A DNA stretch of 64,000 nt from Orientallactaga sibirica (taxonomy: Eukaryota; Chordata; Mammalia; Rodentia; Dipodidae), in NCBI GenBank assembly GCA_036365145.1, contig JAEOAD010000888.1, positions 4,017,501-4,081,500 of the forward strand, read 5' to 3'. A program made the translations under genes and the position numbers. Positions 10,989 to 21,700 of this stretch are shown in pieces. The number at the start of each line of letters is the position of its first letter. Positions within the stretch are counted from its first letter, which is position 1. Under the pieces are notes generated by a model. It was not told the DNA's origin, searched no databases, and was given only the letters and a program-made list of their open reading frames with translations.

Positions 10989-12004
10989 ATGGGCATGCCA
11001 GGGCTTCTAGCCACTGTAAACGAACTCCAGACATGCAATGCACCACCTTGTGCATCTAGTTTACGTGGGTCCTGGGGAATCGAACCTGGGTCCTTTGGCT
11101 TTTCAAGCAAGTGCCTTAACTGCTAAGCCATCTTTCCAGCCCTTTAAAAAAATTATTTATTTATTGGAAACAGAGAGAAGCAGATAGAAGGGGTGTGTCA
11201 GGGCCTTAGGCCACTGCAAACAAACTCCAGATGCATGTGTCTGTTGGGGTCCCCCCCAAGGCCAGCTCAGGAGGGACAATAGGGTCTCTGCCGAATTGGG
11301 GTCATCTGGCTTACGTGGGTACTAGGGAATCAAACCTGGGTCCTTAGGCTTCACAGTCAAGTGCCTTAACTACTAAGCTATCTCTCCTGCCTGCCTGCCT
11401 GCCTTCATTTTGAGGTTGGGTTTCACTCTAGCCTAGGCTGACCTGGAATTCACTATGTAGCCACAGGATGGCCTTGAACTCATGGCGATCCTCCTAACTC
11501 TGCCTCCCGAGTGCTGGGATTAATAACTATGACTACAAGAATGTATACCACTTCTGGCTAAGCAAGTACTTGACACATGGGCTGGAGTGATGGCTCAGCA
11601 CTTAAAGGAGCTTGCTTATAAAGCCTAATGTACTGGATTTGATTCCCCAGTACCTACATAAAGCCAGATTCACAGTGTGGCACATGTGTCTGGAGTTCTT
11701 TTGCAGTGGCAGGAGGCTCTGGCACACCCATTCTCTCTCTGTCTCTTTCAGATGAGTAAATATTTTTAAATATTTGAAAAGGGCGTGTTAGGAATTGAAC
11801 TCAGGGCTTCATGCATGTTAGGCACACATTCTGCCAACCATGATACATCCTCAGATCTGAAAAAGTTATAAATTTCTGCATTTGGGAGACTAAAGCAAGA
11901 GAATTGTGAGTTCACAGCCAGGCGGGGTTAATAAGACCCTATCTCAGAAAAAAAAATCCTTTTCATACTATTTAATTTTATTTCTATTCTTTTTGCTCAA
12001 ATAG
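10784..12004 (+). repeat. Intron 2 repeats
   Basis: Antisense B2-like SINEs lie at about 10905-11143 and 11145-11390. The second is broken by a 64-bp foreign piece at about 11240-11303. An antisense B1 is at 11400-11530, a sense B2-like at 11575-11775, an ID-type remnant (-) at 11790-11850 and a sense B1 piece at 11870-11955. 10784-10880 is unique. Confidence 0.75.
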
Positions 12005-12267
12005 GTGCTCCAGAGGCTGGTGGACCTGAGCGGAGGCTGGGACGCCCTGGTGGGCCCCGGGCCCTGGAAGGCGGGTCCGGGTGGCTGGTGGCCCAGAATG
12101 AGGCCAGCTCCCAGCATGCCCTGCAGCCGGTCGCGAGCCCCTCGGCCTGCAGCAGCAGTGATAACAACTCAGTCATTCTTCAGGCATCCAGCAAGGAGCC
12201 TGGGAGTGGGACCATGCAGAGCAGTCCCTCCCCTGCTCATCCTCAGCTCCCAGTCCTACAGACACAG
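12005..12267 (+). CDS. SRCAP: SRCAP exon 3 (start codon at 12214)
   Basis: The acceptor is ttgctcaaatag|g. 12005-12213 is 5' UTR and 12214-12267 encodes residues 1-18, beginning [12 protein letters not shown] as in known SRCAP. The start context is accATGc, with A at -3. The donor cag|gtttga is weak (T at +3 and +4). An earlier ATG at 12098, also with A at -3, opens an out-of-frame uORF. The frame upstream of 12214 has no stop within this exon. Confidence 0.93.
12098..12267 (+). other. uORF overlapping the SRCAP start
   Basis: This is the first ATG in the inferred mRNA. The frame begins MRPAPSMPCS, runs past the main ATG in a different frame and, after splicing to 15529, stops at tga 15545-15547. 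That gives about 62 codons. Its start context has A at -3. It would be expected to reduce initiation at 12214 unless bypassed by leaky scanning. Confidence 0.6.
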
Positions 12268-13183
12268 GTTTGAAAGTGGGGAGAATTCCTCTGCTTCAGC
12301 TCTGTGGATTGATGGTTTTTAGGCAGCAATGATTTTGCAGCTTTTTGCTACCTGAGTAACTGAGTTTGGACAATCTTTAGTGCATAGGTAGCCTGGGTTA
12401 TACCATGTACGCCTGTTGGATACTTAGACTCTATCAACATAATATTGATTTCCAAGAGTGCAAAAGCTCCTTATAAGCCAGGTGTGGTGGTGCACTCCTT
12501 TAATGCTAGCACTTGGGAGGCAGAGGTAGGCCGATAACCATGAGTTTGAGGCTACTCTGAGACTACATAGTGAATTCCAGGTCAGCCTGGACTAGAGTGA
12601 AACCCTGCCTTGAAAAAAACAAACAAACAAAAAAAGCTCCTTATATCTAAAAAGGTTGAATTGGGCCAGATGGGAAATTAGGTAACATCCTTTTAAGACT
12701 GTAGGGTTTGAGAATAGTTGTAACTCCGTTTGGAACTTGAACAGGGTAAGTCTTAAGGGCAGCATAATTTCTTTTCTCATATTAAAGAAGTGAAGGTCAA
12801 AGGAAAAAGCTTGACTCTTGTTTTTCAAGGTAGGGTCTTGCTCAAGCCCAGGATGACCTGGACTTTATTATGTGGTCTCAAACTCATGGCAATCCTCCTA
12901 CCTCTGCCTCCCGAGTGCTGGGGTTAAAGGCATGTGTCACCCACACGGCATGCCTGTCTTTTTTTTTCCCCATTAATTTATTTGAGAGAAAGAGGCAGGG
13001 GGAGAGAGAGAGAGAAAGAGAGAGCATGGGCACACCAGAGCCGCCAGCTACTGCAAACAAAGTCCAGATGCATGTACCCCTTTGTGCATCTGGCTTAAGT
13101 GGGTCCTGGAGAATCGAATCAGGATCATTTGGCTTTGCAGGCAAACACCTTAACCATTAAGCTATCTCTCCAGCCCAAGTCTG

Positions 13184-13219
<36 letters not shown>

Positions 13220-14900
13220 AGGTAGGGTCTCACTCTAGCTCAGGCTGACCTGGAACTCACTGCATAGTCTCAGGGTGGCCTTGAACTCACGGCAATCCTC
13301 CTACTTCTGCCTCCTGAGTGCTGGGATTAAAGGCGTGCACCACCACGCCTGGCTTCCAAGCCTGTCTTTTGAACTATTCAGTAGGCTTTTTTTTTTTTTT
13401 TTTTGGTTAATAATATAAGGTCTTGCCTAGCATGGTGGCACATGCCTTTACTCCCAGCATTTGGGAGGCAGTGGTAGAAGGATTGCCTTGAGTTTAAGAC
13501 CACCCTGAGATTATCCAGGTCAGCTTGGGCAAGAGTGAGACCCTACCTCGAAACACCAAAAAATATATAATAGTAATAACGATAATAATGATAATAATAA
13601 TAATATAAGGTGTTACTGTGTAACCCAGTCTGGCCTTCAACTTGAAGTGATCTGCCTTAACCTGAGTTGGGTGCTGAGAGTGCTGGGATACAGGCCTCTG
13701 TACCACCATAAGTGGTTCAGTTTGCTTGTTTATTTCCTGTACTAGGATTTGAGTCTAGGGCTTCATACATGCTAGGCAAGCTCTTTCCCACTGAGCCAAA
13801 TCCCTACAGCTTTTTGTTTGTTTGTTTGTTTTGTTTTGTTTTTCAAGGTAGGTTCAGCTTATACTGACCTGGAATTCATTATGTAGTCTCAGGGTTGGCT
13901 TGAACTCATGGTGATCCTCCTACCTCTGCCTCCTGAGTGCTGATTAAAGGTGTGGCTCCCAAAGCTTTTAATATGCTTTTGAATGCAGTGCTTGGAATGG
14001 AATGCAGGCCTTTGCATATGTTGGGCACGCACTCCTCACTGAATTACATGCCTGTTTCCAGTGGATTTGATATTTGGAACTTTTCTTAACAACTGGGAAC
14101 ATTTGTGATATGAATTTTAGGTGAGGTAGTACTTTGCTACACTGAGTTTTTTTTTGAGAGAGAGAATGGGCACACCAGAGCCTCTAGCCACTTCAAACAA
14201 ACACATGTGCCACCTTGTGCATCTGGCTTTATGTGGGTTACTGGGGAGTCGAACCTGGGTCCTTTGGCTTTGCAGGTAAGCACCTTAATTGCTGAGCCAT
14301 CTCTCTAACCCAAGATTTCTATATTAGAGTTAATTTTTATGAGTTCTTTCAGTCTCCATATTTATATTTTTCAGTGCTTGGGACTGAACCCAGTGTCTTG
14401 TGTTTGCCAGGCAAGCACTCTACCACTGAGCTAAGTCCACAACCTCTGGTTTCCATATTTCAGTATGACTGTTTTCCAATTACTGTTTGTACAGTCATTA
14501 CCTTGTAAAGTAATGTATGGTGTTTGAGAACAGTGTTCAGCTCCAACTTGTGTATCTCCAGTGAAGAAGCTTAGCTGGATTTTGTTTTTGTTTATTTGTT
14601 TGTTTTTCTAGGTAGGGTCTCATTCTAGCCCAGGTTGACCTGGAATTCACTATATAATCTCAGGGTGGCCTGGAACTCACAGTGATCCTCCTACCTCTGC
14701 TTCCTGAGTGCTGGGATTAAAGGTGTGTCACCACACTTGGCTTTTCTTTTTGGTATCTAATGCTAGCTAAATAGGTGAATCTGCTACTTTGTGTGAGAAG
14801 GGGTGAAGGATGATGCTCCTTAGTTGTTGATGTGAATTAAACCTATGAGGTCTTGAAAGGATCTTTAAAACTTGAAGTCATATGCTATAGTAGTAGTCTT

Positions 14901-14931
<31 letters not shown>

Positions 14932-16838
14932 GTGCTGCTAGGAATAAAATCCATGGACTTGTACATTTCTAGGAAGCGGGATAACAAAGGGGTACATCCC
15001 TAGTCTTATGGTTGTTGTCTTGAATTTTGGAAGTTGTGACTGTGTATAACTTTTGAGGCAGGGTCTTATTTTCTTCCATGCTGGCTTTGAATTCATGACA
15101 GTTTTTTTGTTGTTGTTGTTTTGTTTACCTCTGTCTCCATAGTGCTGGGATTACAGGCTTGAGCCACCACACTTGGCTGTCAGCAACTCTTGCATGTAAA
15201 ATATCTACTATAATTATGACTGCCATCTTTAGCATCTGGTTAAAAATTTTCATTTTCAAGCCAGGTATCTTGGCACACACCTGTTAGTTATCCCATTACT
15301 TTGGGAGTATGAAGCAGGTAGATTTCAAGCTAGCCAGGGCTATATAATGAAACCTTATCTTAGAATCAAACCAAAAATATTTCACTTAGAGTATTTGTGT
15401 GTTTAGAAATAAGAGTGATACCTTACTCCATAGTGTTTCATTGTATAAATGGAACTTAAAATAATGCACTTAAAACACTTATCATAGTACTTAGCCTTCA
15501 TTTTCTCTACCATTTTTCACTTTTCTAGATGGTGTCGGACGGCATGACAGGCAGCAATCCTGTGTCCCCTGCCTCATCTAGTTCCCCAGCCTCTAGTGGG
15601 GCAGGTGGTATCTCCCCTCAGCACATAGCTCAAGATTCCTCACTGGATGGACCTCCAGGTCCTCCAGATGGCACCACAGTTCCCCTGGAGGGACTCAGCC
15701 TACTCCAGGCAGCTGATCTGCTTAACAAGGGCCCCAAATGGGAGAAGAGCCATGCAGAAATTGCAGAACAGGCTAAACATGTACGTATTGGGGTGGTCCA
15801 TGATGATTCTGGGAATGGTCTTTTAACCTTATGTCATATGTGTGTTTTTTTTTTTTTTCGAGGTAGGGTCTCACTCTAGCCTAGGCTGACCTGGAATTCA
15901 CTATATCATCTCAGGGTGGCCTCGAACTCACAGCGATCCTCCTACCTTTGCCTCCCAAGTGCTGGGATTAAAGGCGTGTGCCACCACGCCTGGCTCATAT
16001 GTGTATTTTATGTCTCTCTTTTCTGTTAGAGATTTAGAGTATGGGCTTTTTTTGGCATGTGTAGGTGTGTAGTGAGCATGCGTGTATTTATGCATATTGG
16101 GTACACATGTGTACAGGTACACTTGTATGTGCCTGCATGTGGAGGCCAGAGGTCAATATCAGTTGCTCTCTACCTTAATATTATTTTTTTTTTTTTGGAG
16201 AGAGACAAGAGACAGAATGGGCGTGCTAGTAGCCTCTCAGCCACTGTGAACGAACTCCAGACGCATGCTGCCCCTCGTGGGCAAGTGTGCGGCATTGTGC
16301 CCTTGCGTCATTTTGTGTCTGGCTAAACGTGGTGCCTGGAGAATCGAACGGGCGTTCTCAGGCTTTGTAGGCGGGCGTTGCTGAGCCATCTCTCCAGCCC
16401 TCTCTACCTTATTTTGTAAGACAGGGTCTGTCACTGAACCCAGAGTTTACTGATTCCACTAATCTAGCTAACGAGCCCCAGGGAGCTACTTCTCTCTGCC
16501 TTCTCAGTGTTGCGTTTAGAGGCACACACCTGCTTGCTTGGTGTTTATGGGGTGCTGAGAATCAAACTCAGGAGAATCAAACAGAAAGCATGTTAGCAAC
16601 TGAGTTATTTCTCCAGCATGGGCTCTTTCTTAAGTCATCTTGAACCTATTGCTTGAAGGCTTGAAGTACACTTTTTAAAAAATACTTACTTATTTGAGAG
16701 AATGTGTATGCCAGGGCCTGCAAAAAGAGCTCTAGATGCATGTGCCACTTTATGCATCTGGCTTTATATGGGTACTGGGGAACTGAACTCTGGTCGTTAG
16801 GCTTTGCAGCCATATAAGACATCTCTCCAGCCCTCCCT

Positions 16839-16873
<35 letters not shown>

Positions 16874-18732
16874 ATCCTGAGGATTGAACCCAGGGTCATT
16901 GTTTTGTCTTTTCTTTTTTCATTTGTATATTTATTTGTTTGTGTTTTTTTCCTCCAGGGTAGGGTCTCACTCTAGCCCAGGCTGACCTGTAATTCACTGT
17001 GTAGTCTCAGGGTGGCCCTGCACTCACAGCAATCCTCCTACCTCTGCCTCCTGAGTGCTGGGATTAAAGGCATGAGCCACCACGTTGGCTCTATTTATTT
17101 GAGAGAGAGAGAGAGAGAGAATGGGTGTGCAAATGAACTCCAGATACATGTGCTGCCTTTTGTACCTGGCTTATGTGGGTCCTGGGGAATTGAACCTGGG
17201 TCCTTTGGCTTTGCAGGCATGTGTCTTAGATGCTAAGCCATCTCTCCATCCCCTATTTTTTTTTTTTTTTTTGAGCCAAGCCCAACAGACTGGTCTTTTT
17301 TTATATATATGAGAGAGAGGGAGAGAATGAGAATATGAGAAAATTTATGTTCCAGGGCCTCTAACCATTGTAATCAAAGTCTAGATGAGTGTGCCACCTT
17401 CTGCACATGTGCAACTTTGCACGTGTCACTTTGTATGTCTGGCTTATGTGGGCTCTGAAGAGTTGAACGTGGGTCCTTAGGCTTCACAGGTAAGTGCTTT
17501 AACCGCTAAGCCATCTCTAGCCCCCTATTTTTTTTTTTTTTAATATTTGAGGGGGAGAGAGAGAGAAGGGCACAGATAAAGAGAGTGGGTTTAACAGGGC
17601 CTCCTGCCACTGCAAATGAATTCCAGATGCATGTGCCACCATGTGCATCTGGGTTATGTGGGTTCTGGGGAATCAAACCTGGGTCCTTTGACTTCGTAGG
17701 CAAGTGCCTTAACCACTAAGCATCTCTCCAGCCCAAGTTGGTTTTTTTTTTCATGAGAGAGAAAGGCAGATAGATAAGGAAGGAAGGAGGGAAGGAAAGA
17801 AGGAAGGGCATGCCAGGGCCTTCAGCTGCTGCAAACGAACTGGCTTACGTGGATCCTGGGGAATCAAACCTAGGTCCTTTGGCTTTGTAGGCAAGCACCT
17901 TAATCGCTAAGCCATCTCTCCAGCCCAATCTATTTTTTAAAATATTTTTATATTTATTTTAGAGAGAGAATGGGTGCACCAGGCCTTCAGCTGCTGCAAG
18001 TGAACACCAGATGCTCTACCTTGTGCATTTGGCTTACATGGGTCCTAGAGAGTTGAACCTGGGTCTTTTGGCTTTGCCGGCAAGCGCCTTAAACTAAGCC
18101 ATCTCTCCAGCCCCTATTTTTTTTTTTTTTTGAGACAGGTTCTAGGCAATGTAACTAAGGTTGTTCTTGAACTTGGGATGTTTCTGCCTCAGCTATTGAG
18201 TGCTGTGATTACAGGTTTATGCTATTTGTTTTTTTTTTTGAGACAGGTTCTAGGCAATGTAACTAAGGTTGTTCTTGAACTTGGGATGTTTCTGCCTCAG
18301 CTATTGAGTGCTGTGATTACAGGTTTATGCTAGTATAACTTCTCTTTCTTTCTGCCTTTTTTTTTTTTTTTTCCTTCAAGGTAGGGTTTCACTCTAGCCT
18401 AGGCTGACCTGGAATTCACTATGTAGTCTCAGGGTGGCCTCAAATGATCCACCTACCTCTGTCTTCCTAGTGCTGGGATTAAAGGCATGCACTTTTTCTT
18501 TTATTTATTTATTTGCTTGTTTATTTTATTTTATTTTATTTTATTTTATTTTATTTTATTTTATTTTATTTTATTTTATTTTATTTTATTTTATTTTATT
18601 GAGGTAGGGTCTCACTCTGGCCTAGGTTGACCTGGAATTAACTATGTAGTCTCAGGGTGGCCTTGAACTCATGGCAATCCTCCTACCTCTACCTCCCCAG
18701 TGCTGGGATTAAAGGTGTGCGCCATCACGCCC

Positions 18733-18768
<36 letters not shown>

Positions 18769-21700
18769 AGCTAGGGTCAAAGAGTGGAGACTGGCCTGGG
18801 TGGGAACGATGGCAAGCTTCAAGATAAGTAAGAGACTCACAGGTCTAGAATCCTTAGACTTTTTAAAAAATTTATGTGTGTACACATGTGTATGTGTCTG
18901 TCTGTATGTATGTATGGGCATGCCGGGGTCTCTTGCTGTTGTAACTGAATACCCATCTGGCTTCAGGTGGATGGCTAGGGAATTGAACCTTGGCCAGCAG
19001 TCTTTTCAAGCAAGCACCTTTAGCTCTTTAATTGCTGAGCCATTTCCCAGACTCCTTAGACCCATTTTTTATTGACTAGCTCTATCTATGATCTCAAGCA
19101 AATCACTTAATCTCCTTGACCTTTTCTTTTTCTTTTTTTTTTTTTTTTCTTCTTTTTTTTGGGGTTTTTTGAGGTAGGGTCTCACTCTAGCTCAGGCTGA
19201 CCTGGAATTCACTATGTAGTCTCAGGGTGGCCTCGAACTCATGGTGATCCTCCTACCTCTGCCTCCCAAGTGCTGGGATTAAAGGCGTGCGCCACCACGC
19301 CCGGCTTCTTCTTTTTTTTTTTTTTTTTATTTATTTGAGACAGAGAGAGGGAAAGAGAGGGAGAATGGGTGCACCAGGGCCTCTAGCCACTGCAAACGAA
19401 CTCCAGATGCATGTGCCCCCTTGTGCATTTGGCTTATGTGGGAACTGGAGAATCAAACCGGGATCCTTTGGCTTTGCAGGCAAACGCCTTAACTGCTAAG
19501 CCATCTCTCCAGCACCCCCCCTTTTTTTTAAATTAGAGAATTGTCATGCCAGGGCCTCCAGGCACTGCATTCAAACTCCAGATGTATACACCACCTTGTG
19601 TGCTTGTGTCACTAGAACATGGGTCCTTAGGCTTTACAGGCAAGTGCTTTATCCACTAAGCCATCTCTCCAGCCCTTGACTTTTTTTTTTTTTTTTTTTT
19701 TTTCTTTTTGAGGTCATGTATATAGTCCAAGTTCTCTTGGACTCACTCTAGCCCAGGCTGGCCACAAACTCAAAGTGAACCACTTACCTCAGCCTCCCAA
19801 GTGCTAGGGTCCAAAGAATAAGAGAATCTCTTTTTTTTTTTTTTTTTTTTTTTGTCCCCTTTGTTTTCAAGGTAAGGTCTCACCCTAGCCCAGACTGACC
19901 TGGAATTCACTGTGTAGTCTCTGGTTACCTCGAATGCACAGTGATTCACCTACCTCTGCCTTCCCAGTAATGGGATTAAAGCATGTGCCACCACATCAAG
20001 AAATAAGAGAATCTTATATAAACATTCTTGTTGGATTGGTATGACCATAAAACATGACGCACAGGTAGTGCCCAGGAATTCAGCTATAGTTTGTTTACAT
20101 GAGTAGTATTTATGTCCAGGAATTGTTGATTGGTGTCACTGTCTCATTAGGAAGCTGACATTGAGACTCGGATTGCTGAGCTGCGGAAAGAGGGATTCTG
20201 GTCACTGAAAAGACTGCCTAAGGTTCCAGAGCCCCTCGCCCAAAGGCCACTGGGATTATCTGTGAGGAGATGCAGTGGCTCTCTGCTGACTTTGCTCAAG
20301 AGCGCAGATGGAAACGGGGTGTGGCCCGAAAGGTATGTACTCACTTGTTTCTACCTTCCATGTATTTCTGTGTACCTTTTATTGTCTTTGGCAGCACATA
20401 CACTAAAATTGAAGCAATAGAGAATAGTATTTTTAAAATTAATTTTTAAAAAATATTTTTTTTTTGAGAGAGAGGAAGAGGCAGACAGAAAGAGAGAATG
20501 GCATCTAGCCACTGCAAACAAACTCTAGACACATGCCCCCTTGTGCATCTGGCTTATGTGGGTCCTGGGGAATTGAACCAGGGTCCTTAGACTTCGCAGG
20601 CAAATGCCTTAACCGCTAAGCCATTTCTTGAGAGCAATTAAAGAAAAAATTGGTTTTTTAGGTGGTTTTTCAAGGTAGGGTCTCACTCTAGTTCAGGATG
20701 ACCTGGAATTCACTATGTAGTCTCAGGATAGCCTCAAACTCACAGTGAACCTCTTACCTATGCTTCTTGAGTGCTGGGATTAAAGGTGTGCACCACCACA
20801 CCTGGCCCCAGCCCTATCTTTTTAAATATATTTTTAAAATTTATATATTGAGGGAGAGAGAGAGAGAATGGCGTGCCAAGGCCTCTGGCCACTGCAGACA
20901 AACTCGAGACACATGATTAGAGAATTGTCATGCCAGGGCCTCCAGGCACTGCATTCAAACTCCAGATGTATACACCACCTTGTGTGCTTGTGTCACTAGA
21001 ACATGGGTCCTTAGGCTTTACAGGCAAGTGCTTTATCCACTAAGCCATCTCTCCAGCCCTTGACTTTTTTTTTTTTTTTTTTTTTTCTTTTTGAGGTCAT
21101 GTATATAGTCCAAGTTCTCTTGGACTCACTCTAGCCCAGGCTGGCCACAAACTCAAAGTGAACCACTTACCTCAGCCTCCCAAGTGCTAGGGTCCAAAGA
21201 ATAAGAGAATCTCTTTTTTTTTTTTTTTTTTTTTTTTTGTCCCCCTTGTTTTTCAAGGTAAGGTCTCACCCTAGCCCAGACTGACCTGGAATTCACTGTG
21301 TAGTCTCTGGTTACCTCGAATGCACAGTGATTCACCTACCTCTGCCTTCCCAGTAATGGGATTAAAAGCATGTGCCACCACATCAAGAAATAAGAGAATC
21401 TTATATAAACATTCTTGTTGGATTGGTATGACCATAAAACATGACGCACAGGTAGTGCCCAGGAATTCAGCTATAGTTTGTTTACATGAGTAGTATTTAT
21501 GTCCAGGAATTGTTGATTGGTGTCACTGTCTCATTAGGAAGCTGACATTGAGACTCGGATTGCTGAGCTGCGGAAAGAGGGATTCTGGTCACTGAAAAGA
21601 CTGCCTAAGGTTCCAGAGCCCCCTCGCCCCAAAGGCCACTGGGATTATCTGTGTGAGGAGATGCAGTGGCTCTCTGCTGACTTTGCTCAAGAGCGCAGAT

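Larger units (their letters stand above)
15781..20150 (+). repeat. Intron 4 repeats
   Basis: B1 (-) at 15845-15995, 16945-17090, 18345-18490, 18600-18735, 19150-19310. B2-like (-) at 16185-16400 (long variant), 16675-16840, 17090-17255, 17300-17522 (variant), 17530-17737, 17745-17927, 17930-18115, 19315-19515, 19525-19678. A GT-rich old repeat is at 16040-16165, continues at 16412-16620, and a relative lies at 18865-19060. A 93-bp tandem pair is at 18132-18332. Almost every element is antisense to SRCAP. From 19532 onward the sequence belongs to the exon-carrying duplication. Confidence 0.75.
19532..20915. repeat. 1.4-kb tandem duplication with coding exon, copy 1
   Basis: The unit runs from 'attagagaattgtcatgcc' to 'ctcgagacacatg' and holds a B2-variant remnant, B1 elements, the exon (20151-20332), a U6 fragment, and B2 and B1 SINEs. 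It is head to tail with 20916-22308. The two copies are nearly identical. The differences I could see are mostly one- or two-base gaps in short runs, for example cccctcgccc versus ccccctcgcccc and ctgtgag versus ctgtgtgag. Confidence 0.95.

Noticed and set aside
20151..20332. Duplicate exon as a mutually exclusive alternative exon
   Set aside because: Its 182-bp length and frameshift would destroy the SRCAP frame, so it cannot replace the intact copy functionally. Kept as a pseudo-exon.
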